NCBI GenBank assembly: GCA_021404985.1 | Contig: QWHP01000379.1 | Span: forward strand, 1 to 5,460 | Reading direction: 5' to 3' | Length of the DNA stretch: 5,460 bases | Source: Actinobacteria bacterium ATB1 | GTDB lineage: Bacteria > Actinomycetota > Acidimicrobiia > UBA2766 | Shown: positions 1-4,740 of the stretch, piece by piece | Layout: each line of letters opens with the position of its first letter | How positions within the stretch are numbered: the stretch's first letter is position 1 | Made by a program: the position numbers and the translations under genes | Notes under the pieces: model-generated | What the model was told of the DNA's origin: nothing | Database searches by the model: none | The model's input: only the letters and a program-made list of their open reading frames with translations

Positions 1-3
1 TTT

Positions 4-12
4 CCGCGGAGG
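4..12 (+). repeat. IS3 terminal inverted repeat, inner part, right end
   Basis: CCGCGGAGG here is matched in inverted orientation at 1529-1537, upstream of OrfA. It lies 20 bases past the OrfB stop codon (33-35), where the 3' terminal repeat of an IS3 element is expected. The window edge hides the outer bases. Confidence 0.5.
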
Positions 13-929
13 TGGCCGGTTAATGAAACCAATCATGGCCGGTTCTCTTGGCGGTTCTGGTGTTGCTGTCGGTTGTGCTCGATTCGCGCTCTGCGTGATT
101 CTTGGAGTCCTTGGCGGCGGGCTTGGCGGATGGTGTCGCCGCGGCGGAGATGTTCGTCTTGGGGTGTGACGTAGCCGATGCTGGCATGAGGCCTGACCGT
201 GTTGTATTCGAGGCGGACATGGTCGTGCTCGGTTTCGAGGATGGCGGGGTCGTCGATGGTGTCGAGGTGGGGCCATTCGCCCTTGATGTGTCCCCAGAGT
301 GTCTCGATGAAGGCCTGGTCGGTTGGGGTGTGGGGCCGTCCGAAGTGCTGGGCGATGGCGACGAGGGCCATGAACTCCCGTGTCGAGTCCGATCTCATCT
401 GGGGGCCGTTGTCAGAGGATGCGAGCAGGATCGGCCGGTGTGGGTTCTCGGCGGGCAGGTCGATTCGTTCGGGGGTGAGGAGGTCGAGGAGGCCCTGGTC
501 TTGGAGGGCTTGGGCGAAGAGCACCTTGACCTGGCTGGAGGTCTCCTCGACGGAGATGAGCGTGTCGATCCAGTAGCGGCTCACGGCATCTACGATCCCG
601 AACACCGCCAGGCGCGCGCAGCCCGAGAAGTGTGTCACGTCGTACTGCCAGATCCGCTTCGGTGCCCATGTGACCCACTCAGGCAGGTTCCGGGCTGGAA
701 CCGCCTTGCGTTGGGGTGGCTCTGGCAGGGTCTGGCCGCTGGCGATGAGGACACGGCGCAGTGTCGACTCCGACACGTGCCCCGAGGCGTGCACCAAGTC
801 GAGGCGTGAGCCGCGGTGGGCGAGCTTGCGATGTGAGCGGTCGATGGTTCCCCAGTCCTCGGCCAGGTCCAGGATCGCCGCCACCTCCCAGTCGAGCAGG
901 GCATGCAAGGCGACCCCGCCCGGCGCCCG

Positions 930-955
930 TCCTCTCCTCCTCCTCCCTCCTCTCC
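930..955. repeat. 26-nt pyrimidine/purine tract with mirror symmetry inside orfB
   Basis: The plus strand is entirely pyrimidine from 930 to 955, made of CCT/CTC units. The outer ten bases at each end are perfect mirror images (CCTCTCCTCC at 931-940 and its reversal at 946-955). The tract sits between TGTL and APGG of OrfB, where related transposases as I recall them have only two or three residues. It coincides with the second frame change. It therefore looks like a small repeat expansion in the gene. Confidence 0.6.
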
Positions 956-1129
956 GAGCGTGCCGGTCGTGCGCAGGCGATGTCGCCAACGGTGCAGCCG
1001 GTCGTCGGGCACACCCAGGATCCGACATGTCCGGGTGTGGCTCATGTCTGCGGTGACGGGCCTCGTCGACGAGCTTGAGGATCCGCTCCTTGACCTCGAC
1101 ATCGACATGGCGGGGCGGCGGGCCAGCCG

Positions 1130-1468
1130 TCAAGCCCAACGTGCTTTTCCCCGCAACAACCCCAGCTCGACAGCCTGGGCCTTGATCGCCTCGGTCAGAT
1201 CGGTGATCTCCTGACGGGCCGCCTCGAGCTCCCAATCGCGCTCTCGACGTTGACGGCCTGGCTTGCGAGACAGCGCGACCAACGCGGCGTCCTTGACCGT
1301 ACGGCGTATCTTGATGATCACAGCCACGTCCACCCCCCAATGCCGAGCAGCGTCGGCCTGACTCATCTGCCCAGAGGTCACGTTGAGGAAGATCTCCCAC
1401 TTCGTCTCCGGGGAAAGCACCCGCCGAGGCCGCCTCCCGTTGCCACTCTCCGTAGGTGTCGCTGTCAT
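1130..1468 (-). CDS. IS3-family transposase OrfA (helix-turn-helix subunit)
   Basis: This 112-residue protein is the DNA-binding half of an IS3-type transposase. In the family OrfA binds the terminal repeats and, fused to OrfB by frameshifting, forms the active transposase. Residues about 18-56 form the helix-turn-helix (LSPETKWEIFLNV then QADAARHWGVDVAVIIKIRR). Residues about 78-108 have a heptad pattern of leucine, alanine and isoleucine, as expected for the leucine-zipper segment that mediates multimerisation. The length is normal for OrfA. The start is supported by AGGAGG (1474-1479 on the complementary strand) five bases upstream of the ATG. The frame ends a few codons after the slippery sequence that feeds OrfB. 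It appears intact. Confidence 0.88.
   Translation of the reverse strand: MTATPTESGNGRRPRRVLSPETKWEIFLNVTSGQMSQADAARHWGVDVAVIIKIRRTVKDAALVALSRKPGRQRRERDWELEAARQEITDLTEAIKAQAVELGLLRGKARWA
1145..1151 (-). promoter_or_regulatory. Programmed -1 ribosomal frameshift site GGGAAAA
   Basis: Reading the minus strand, the OrfA codons run CGG GGA AAA GCA, so the heptamer G GGA AAA fits the canonical X XXY YYZ slippery pattern in the correct register. Slipping back one base gives GGG AAA AGC and enters exactly the OrfB frame, giving a fusion that reads GKSTLGLTAG at the junction. OrfB has no ATG or GTG in frame near its expected beginning, so frameshifting is its likely route of translation. A GGGC/GCCC pair lies a few bases downstream and could contribute a stimulatory stem, but it is short. 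Confidence 0.75.
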
Positions 1469-1528
1469 CGTTCCCTCCTCTGATAGGCCAGGCTGAACCT
1501 GCCAGAGTTGGGTTCACCCTCAGCGGAC

Positions 1529-1537
1529 CCTCCGCGG
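1529..1537 (-). repeat. IS3 terminal inverted repeat, inner part, left end
   Basis: CCTCCGCGG is the inverted partner of 4-12. It lies about 60 bases upstream of the OrfA start and just inside the point where IS30 transposase similarity stops, consistent with the 5' end of the IS3 element. Confidence 0.5.
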
Positions 1538-1542
1538 TGATC

Positions 1543-2078
1543 TCAGACGCAATACACGAGCGCGATCGGGGGCCGCAGGCCGATGAGGTTGAACTCGCCC
1601 AACGGGCTCACCTTCGTGGTCTCGCTACCACGGGGCCGGCGACGTTTGCGGCAGCGGCGCCGCCGGTGCAGACACTCGTGCAGGCCGCGTCGCAGGCCCC
1701 GCTTCCCGTGCGCGTAGACGGCCTGGTAGATGCACTCATGCGAGATCGATCCCGTTATCCCGTGTGTGCCACGCGCTAGCTCGATCGAGATCGTCATCGG
1801 CGAGTCCTTCGCCTCGATCCGGGCCGTCACGTGCGCCGCCACCTCCGGGAACGAGACAAGCTTCGGGGTCTTGGGTCGGCGCCGCTGCGCATCGGCGCGG
1901 CGCGCTGCTGGGCGGTCACCGCCGAGTATGCCCCTCGGCCGCCGTTACGGTTGATCTCGGAGTTGATCGTGGTGCGGTGACGGCCGAGCCGGCCGGCGAT
2001 CTCCTCGTCCGTCCCGAGACGTTCGATCCCGGCACGGATCTCCTCGCGTTCGAGCAGAGTCAACGGTGGGACTGGCAT
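1543..2078 (-). pseudogene. IS30-family transposase, N-terminal part only, frameshifted
   Basis: In IS30 transposases an N-terminal helix-turn-helix region binds the terminal repeats and a C-terminal DDE domain cuts DNA. Here the reading frame begins at 2078, with GGAGG at 2087-2091 eight bases upstream. It encodes LTLLEREEIRAGIERLGTD and GRLGRHRTTINSEINRNGG, a clear IS30-type HTH. Around 1894-1902 the frame changes. Protein similarity continues in a second frame as DAQRRRPKTPKLV, then AAHVTARIEAKDSPMTISI and HECIYQAVYAHGKRGLRRG, ending near GEFNLIGLRPPIALV. It stops just before the expected GHWEGDLI motif that carries the first catalytic aspartate. The product would be non-catalytic even without the frameshift. 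Confidence 0.82.
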
Positions 2079-2166
2079 GCTGGGGGCCTCCGCTGGTCAG
2101 GGTTATGTGTGTACAGCGGGCATCATGCCCGCCATCACGCTCTGACCGGTGGAGACTCAAGACTCA
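1545..2166 (-). mobile_element. IS30-family remnant truncated by the IS3 element
   Basis: Only the 5' portion of an IS30-type element is present: upstream region, helix-turn-helix coding part and linker. The catalytic domain, 3' end and right terminal repeat are missing. The break coincides with the start of the IS3 element on the left. On the right the outer limit is uncertain. A tandem GACTCA-A-GACTCA (2154-2166) lies near the likely end, about 75 bases before the transposase start, but I cannot prove it is the terminus. Confidence 0.6.
2116..2132. promoter_or_regulatory. 8-bp-arm palindrome upstream of the IS30 transposase
   Basis: GCGGGCAT-C-ATGCCCGC is a perfect inverted repeat with a single central base. 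It lies 38 bases upstream of the IS30 transposase start codon. The position and symmetry suit a protein-binding operator or a structure at the element end. No bound factor can be named from the sequence. Confidence 0.4.
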
Positions 2167-2236
2167 CGTGTAGCCGTCACCACTGGAACTCGCCCAGCAT
2201 GACCTGTTTGGAGCCGATGGTCGTGGCTATTGCACA

Positions 2237-2563
2237 TCATGCTGCGCCTGGTTTGCGTAGGGATACGGTTTCTCGGACGTCGATGTCGAGGGCCTTGGCG
2301 ATGTCGGAGAGGCGGGCGAGGCTGGCGGAGGTGTACTGCGTGGATTCGTATCGCTGGATCTGCTGCTCGGCCACTCCGAGGCGCTCTGCAAGGTCACGCT
2401 GTGTCCAGCCTCTGGCGATCCGCGCCTTGATGGCGTCGATTTCGAGTGTCCGCAGTTTCGCATCGGGTGCTTGTGCAGCGGTTGCCTCGAGGTTGGCGAG
2501 AGCCTCCTCGAACTGTCCGAGGTGCGCGGCCGTCGCGCGGTACTGGGTCTCGTTCGTGATCAT
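2237..2563 (-). CDS. XRE-family helix-turn-helix protein, likely antitoxin or autoregulator
   Basis: This 108-residue protein has a charged, helical N-terminal segment (about 1-40, rich in alanine and glutamate). An XRE-type HTH occupies about 42-98: IDAIKARIARGWTQRDLAERLGV, then QQIQRYESTQYTSASLARLSDIAKALDI. The order of the recognition-helix motif (WTQRDLAERLGV, AEQQIQRYE) is typical of XRE/Cro antitoxins and repressors. The ATG at 2563 is preceded by AAGGGGG four bases upstream. The reading frame can be extended upstream to 2827, but that part is the antisense of the neighbouring gene. It follows the nucleotidyltransferase-like gene by ten bases, so the two are probably co-transcribed with this gene second, as in higBA-type modules. 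Its partner role and autoregulation are inferred from context. Confidence 0.82.
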   Translation of the reverse strand: MITNETQYRATAAHLGQFEEALANLEATAAQAPDAKLRTLEIDAIKARIARGWTQRDLAERLGVAEQQIQRYESTQYTSASLARLSDIAKALDIDVRETVSLRKPGAA

Positions 2564-2573
2564 GGGTCCCCCT

Positions 2574-3002
2574 TCACGGGCTCGATGTCGAGGACGCGCC
2601 TTTTCGTGTGGTGTCACGTTCGTTCTGGAAGAAGTCGGAGAAGCGCAGACCGCTCTTGGCTTCGACCACGTTCGGGAGCAACTCGCCGCCGAAGCGTGCC
2701 TTCTGCACCGCTCGTCCGCCTGACAAGTCGAGGAGGATGGGATCGAGCAGATCGATGTCGACGCCTGCGGGGTCCCACACGGCATCGAAGTCCGCCGGTT
2801 CTTCTTTGGCCGTGACGAAACTCCCATTCAGCCACAGCCCTCTGCATCCAGCGAGCGCGAGCAGGTGCATGGCTTCGGCCAACCCGTCCAGGAGTCGACG
2901 GCGCCATGGGTTCCATCCGAACCGGTCAACGACCTCGCCCCACGTAGCCACGTGCTCGCCAGGTGGGAGCCGTCCGAAGTCGTCATACCAGGGTATCGGC
3001 AT
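2574..3002 (-). CDS. DUF6932-like nucleotidyltransferase-fold protein, possible toxin; C-terminus altered
   Basis: The 142-residue product starts MPIPWYDDFGRLPPGEH, followed by RFGWNPWRRRLLDGL and a nucleotidyltransferase-like core LNGSFVTAKEEPADFDAVWD. G60-S61 and D71-x-D73 match the GS...DxD signature of the polymerase-beta nucleotidyltransferase superfamily, where the acids bind metal. The overall pattern matches what I know as DUF6932, a family of unknown function often next to a small HTH gene. A toxin role like that of MNT or AbiEii nucleotidyltransferases is inference. The last residues (GASSTSSP) look non-native: from the AAAA run at 2601-2604 the -1 frame reads RRVLDIEPVKGDP and ends in a TGA overlapping the next ATG (ATGA). 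This suggests a one-base loss near the 3' end. The core is unaffected. Confidence 0.72.
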   Translation of the reverse strand: MPIPWYDDFGRLPPGEHVATWGEVVDRFGWNPWRRRLLDGLAEAMHLLALAGCRGLWLNGSFVTAKEEPADFDAVWDPAGVDIDLLDPILLDLSGGRAVQKARFGGELLPNVVEAKSGLRFSDFFQNERDTTRKGASSTSSP

Positions 3003-3008
3003 CCCACA

Positions 3009-3037
3009 ACAATATCATTGTGCGCAGTTGCTGTGCC
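3009..3037 (-). promoter_or_regulatory. Predicted leaderless promoter with palindromic operator for the NTase-XRE module
   Basis: ACAAT-ATC-ATTGT (3009-3021) is a perfect 5-bp-arm inverted repeat in an AT-rich patch that contrasts with the GC-rich surroundings. On the minus strand it contains TATTGT (3014 to 3009), a TANNNT -10 box. Six bases then separate it from the ATG at 3002, so transcription would begin at or next to the start codon. No clear Shine-Dalgarno is seen. With a 17-bp spacer the -35 would be GGCACA, which is weak. The position suits autorepression by the XRE protein of the same operon. Confidence 0.45.
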
Positions 3038-3124
3038 GCCGCTCCACGACCGAAAGGCTTTCGAGATGGCCTGGTCAACAAGGTCGCTCCCCACGACGGC
3101 CTCGGCGTGGGGGTGAACAAACTC
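3030..3124. other. Unassigned spacer between the NTase promoter and the first ISL3 remnant
   Basis: On the minus strand one frame here reads PEFVHPHAEAVVGSDLVDQ and AISKAFRSW, which has plausible protein-like composition. However, it has no recognisable family and no convincing start and stop of its own. It could be a scrap of a gene cut by the ISL3 insertion, or chance. Confidence 0.25.
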
Positions 3125-3440
3125 GGGTCTTCGGTAGGTCCGTGGGTGGTCGAGCTGGTCTGACGCGGCGACACGCCGCTTCCTGTCCACGTTTCCGACT
3201 GTTCAACGGTTGGATTCGTAGAGCTGGGAGGCGGCGTGTCACGTTCGAGGGTATGGCGTGGGCTGCTCGGGGTCGAGCGTACTGGCATCGAGGCTGTCGA
3301 GATCGAGGAAGGGCATCGGCTCGGGACGGCGATCGTGGCCAGGGTGCGTCCCTTCGTGGGGCGGCAGGGCCGATGCGGGATCTGCCAGAGGCGCTGCGGT
3401 CGGCCACCCACCAACAGCAAGCCCAACTCTCATGAGACCT
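3125..3440 (+). mobile_element. ISL3-family remnant, possibly an internally deleted mini-element
   Basis: A truncated ISL3 transposase (3236 to about 3403) lies between GGGTCTTCGG at 3125 and CTCATGAGACC ending at 3439. The left motif shares GGGTCT with the left end of the ISL3 derivative at 4205. The right motif, read inverted, is GGTCTCATGAGAGTTGGG, which resembles the same ends (GGTCTC, ATGA, TTGGG) with gaps. The two ends match each other only in GGTCT plus scattered bases, and I see no 8-bp target duplication. The remnant is well supported by its protein; the ends are tentative. Confidence 0.45.
3236..3410 (+). pseudogene. ISL3-family transposase, N-terminal fragment (first copy)
   Basis: A GTG start at 3236 with GGGAG seven bases upstream opens a frame reading VWRGLLGVERTGIEAVEIEE, then TAIVARVRPFVGRQGRCGICQRRC. 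This matches the start of ISL3-type transposases: a short lead, then a CxxC half zinc ribbon (CGIC here), preceded by the characteristic VxRP...GRCG stretch. After residue about 55 (near 3400) the similarity ends. The frame continues to 3532 with unrelated-looking sequence lacking the second CxxC half and the DDE domain. The fragment cannot encode a functional transposase. It differs from the second ISL3 fragment at 4340, so two different ISL3 elements have been here. Confidence 0.6.
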
Positions 3441-3461
3441 GGACCACCGAACGGGGTCCCT

Positions 3462-3482
3462 CCAGACGGACCACACGTCTGG
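3462..3482. terminator. Hairpin downstream of the PIN toxin gene
   Basis: CCAGACG (3462-3468) and CGTCTGG (3476-3482) form a perfect 7-bp stem with a 7-base loop. It starts about 40 bases past the PIN stop codon on the minus strand. There is no T-run, so it would be a terminator of the U-tract-less kind described for GC-rich actinobacteria, or just a stable 3' end. Confidence 0.4.
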
Positions 3483-3521
3483 CTGCCCAGCTGACATTCG
3501 CGCCCCGATCCGTTCGAGAAC

Positions 3522-3899
3522 TCAGCAGGTGACCACCTGCATCTGCGGGTCGAGGCGCCGCAGATCGTCGGGGTCCGAGGTGACGACTCGATCGTTTCCA
3601 CGTCTTGCGCAGATCACCACATGAGCATCCACGATGTCGGTCGTCTTGCTTGCAGCAAGGAGTATGCCGACGCTGGTCGCGTCGACGCGGTCGAGTGGGA
3701 CAACGTCGGTGGTCGGCTGACGGATCAACCGCGAAAGCCGCGCCTGGCGGTCGGGACGACGTATCGCCTGGGCGAGAGCCGTCGCTGGAACCGTCACGCG
3801 AGCGTCCATCTCCGCAGCGCGGGCAAGCAGCACGATCACGCGACGATCGTTGCGATCCAACGCGATCAGACCCCCGGCATCGAATGTGATCCCAGCCAT
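3522..3899 (-). CDS. vapC: PIN-domain ribonuclease toxin (VapC-type)
   Basis: This 125-residue protein has the size and layout of a VapC toxin, a metal-dependent RNase that cuts RNA when freed from its antitoxin. D7 lies in the N-terminal ITFDAGGLIALDRNDRR, the first catalytic aspartate. KTTDIVDAHVV (D88 and D91) gives the second acidic pair, and VVTSDPDDLRRL (D109, D111, D112) the C-terminal acidic motif. The central segment VPATALAQAIRRPDRQARL is typical of an actinobacterial PIN subgroup; a glutamate often found near here in other VapC proteins is not evident (Q44 is closest). The ATG at 3899 shares one base with the antitoxin stop codon (TGATG), so translation is coupled. The frame is intact. 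The family call is secure; activity and RNA target are unknown. Confidence 0.87.
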   Translation of the reverse strand: MAGITFDAGGLIALDRNDRRVIVLLARAAEMDARVTVPATALAQAIRRPDRQARLSRLIRQPTTDVVPLDRVDATSVGILLAASKTTDIVDAHVVICARRGNDRVVTSDPDDLRRLDPQMQVVTC

Positions 3900-4159
3900 C
3901 AGGCGGCGGACCGCTTGCGTCGCTTGCCGATACCGAGCGCTTCATCGGCCCAGATCTTCTCGTCAGCCGTGAGGGGACCCCCAGTCTCCTCCAAGGCAGC
4001 CGCCAAGAGCATGCCCCAGCCGGCGACGTCGTCGAGGGCAACACCAACGGCATGGCGTACGAAAGCCGAGACGTTGGACGCCTTCCCGGCGTGCACCAAG
4101 GCTCGGATTCGACCGATCTGTTCCTCGTCGAGAGTGATCGTGACCTTCTTCGATGCCAT
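3899..4159 (-). CDS. vapB: Ribbon-helix-helix antitoxin (VapB-type) partner of the PIN toxin
   Basis: The 86-residue protein begins MASKKVTITLDEEQIGRIRAL, the beta-strand and first helix of a CopG/MetJ-type ribbon-helix-helix fold. GKASNVSAFVRHAVGVALDD then gives the second helix. The C-terminal half (WGMLLAAALEETGGPLTAD, then WADEALG) is the acidic and tryptophan-containing tail that in related antitoxins wraps around the toxin. The basic end KRRKRSAA is unusual. It precedes and overlaps the toxin by one base, the standard antitoxin-first order, and the complex should repress its own promoter. I chose the ATG at 4159 because it gives the family-typical start and follows a well-placed -10 box; an ATG four codons upstream (4171) is possible. 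The ISL3 element ends 45 bases upstream. Confidence 0.85.
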   Translation of the reverse strand: MASKKVTITLDEEQIGRIRALVHAGKASNVSAFVRHAVGVALDDVAGWGMLLAAALEETGGPLTADEKIWADEALGIGKRRKRSAA

Positions 4160-4195
4160 ACCAATCACCATACCGTGAGCGAACCGGCGGATCCA
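4156..4195 (-). promoter_or_regulatory. Predicted leaderless vapB promoter with tandem direct repeats
   Basis: CCATACC occurs at 4156-4162 and again at 4168-4174, separated by AATCA, a 12-bp period close to one helical turn. Each copy contains one of the two candidate ATG codons of vapB on the minus strand (GGTATGG). The upstream copy also contains TATGGT (4172 to 4167), a TANNNT -10 box, seven bases before the ATG at 4159. With a 17-bp spacer the -35 is TGGATC, a partial match. RHH antitoxins bind short repeated half-sites, so this is the likely operator. It would block both promoter and start. Confidence 0.5.
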
Positions 4196-4204
4196 GGGAT
4201 TAGT

Positions 4205-4243
4205 GGGTCTCCGCGATGAAGCTGGGTTGGGAATGATTTCCAG
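4205..4243 (+). repeat. ISL3 terminal inverted repeat, left
   Basis: This is the left arm of the imperfect inverted repeat that bounds the mini-element. Blocks CTCCGCGATGA and TGGGTTGGGA are perfectly matched on the right, with mismatched bases between. It lies 45 bases upstream of the vapB start on the opposite strand. Confidence 0.72.
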
Positions 4244-4339
4244 TCGTCTGGAGTAGCTGGATTCACCTATCCGCGTTGGTGGCCTGAGATCCCGCGAGTC
4301 TTGCGGTGTCACTACAAGCAAGACAGGAGATCCCATGCC

Positions 4340-4734
4340 GTGGAAAACGTTACAACAGAGCTGCTCGCACGTCTGCTCGACATCGACGAGTTCGGCTTGA
4401 GGGCCGTGTCGCTCGTGGACTGCCCCGACGGGGAGGGCAGTAGCGGCGAGGTGTGGGTGATGGTCGAGACGACAGCCACAGTCGTGGGCTGTCCGGGCTG
4501 TGGGGTGCGGGCCGGGCCAAGGACCGCCGCAAGGCGAAGCTTCGGGATCTGGAGATCGCCGGGCGTCCCGCCGTCCTGGTGTGGAACAAGCGGATCTGGT
4601 CGTGTGCGGAACCGGCATGTCCGGCCAAGACCTGGACCGAGCAGAACGAGTTCGCTCTTCCCCGCAAGTCGATGACCGAACGTGCCCGGGCAGACGGCGC
4701 TCGCCGTGTCGGTGAGGACAACGATTCGGTCTGA
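4340..4734 (+). pseudogene. ISL3-family transposase, N-terminal zinc-ribbon fragment (second copy), frameshifted
   Basis: From a GTG at 4340 the frame reads TTELLARLLDIDEFGLRAV, then WVMVETTATVVGCPGCGVRA, with CPGC the first half of the ISL3 zinc ribbon. Similarity then moves one frame over near 4511-4516, in a GGGCCGGGCC run, consistent with one lost base. It continues as AKDRRKAKLRDLEIAGRPAV, LVWNKRIWSCAEPACPAKTW (second zinc half, C-x4-C) and ERARADGARRVGEDNDSV before a stop at 4732. No DDE domain follows. A better-spaced ATG at 4335 after AGGAGA opens a frame that stops quickly, so the start may also be damaged. It could at most yield a DNA-binding fragment. Confidence 0.72.
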
Positions 4735-4740
4735 ACCGCC

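Larger units (their letters stand above)
33..1151 (-). pseudogene. IS3-family transposase OrfB, DDE catalytic subunit, two frame changes
   Basis: This is the catalytic (rve-type integrase core) half of the IS3 transposase. The three catalytic acids are visible: D in IWQYDVTHF, D in LASSDNGPQ, and E in AFIETLWGHIKGE. There are exactly 35 residues between the second D and the E, the IS3 signature. The C-terminal NTVRPHASIGYVTPQD motif and basic tail are present. The N-terminal part is out of frame. VKERILKLVDEA is in one frame, SHTRTCRILGVPDDRLHRWR in the next, and ALLDWEVAAILDLAEDWG returns to the first. The first change fits one extra base in the GGG at 1058-1060; the second lies in the purine-rich tract at 930-955. 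About 290 C-terminal residues, including the whole catalytic core, are uninterrupted. It is either inactivated or affected by sequence error. Confidence 0.82.
1..1545 (-). mobile_element. IS3-family insertion sequence, nearly complete
   Basis: The element consists of OrfA (1130-1468), a -1 frameshift site and OrfB (to 33), the standard IS3 architecture. A 9-bp sequence CCGCGGAGG at 4-12 recurs inverted as CCTCCGCGG at 1529-1537, outside the two ends of the coding region. This is best read as the inner part of the terminal inverted repeats. The outer few bases of the 3' end lie beyond the left edge of the window, so the exact ends and target duplication cannot be read. On its 5' side the element abuts a broken IS30 transposase gene, which suggests it inserted into that older element. 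The family assignment is firm; the boundary near 1545 is approximate to about 10 bases. Confidence 0.85.

Noticed and set aside
102..809. 235-residue plus-strand open frame
   Set aside because: It is antisense to the OrfB catalytic domain, whose DD(35)E motif is unmistakable on the minus strand.
2564..2827. 88-residue N-terminal extension of the XRE protein
   Set aside because: It lies antiparallel-free but out of frame over the NTase gene, is low in complexity, and a good Shine-Dalgarno directly precedes the ATG at 2563.
3126..3411. GTGGGTGG (3142-3149) and CCACCCAC (3404-3411) as ISL3-1 terminal repeats
   Set aside because: They are at different distances from the two candidate ends (16 and 28 bases), so they do not form a consistent inverted repeat.
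2608..3435. 275-residue plus-strand open frame
   Set aside because: It covers the NTase gene on the opposite strand and is rich in Ser, Arg and Pro, as expected for a shadow frame in GC-rich DNA; no family resemblance.
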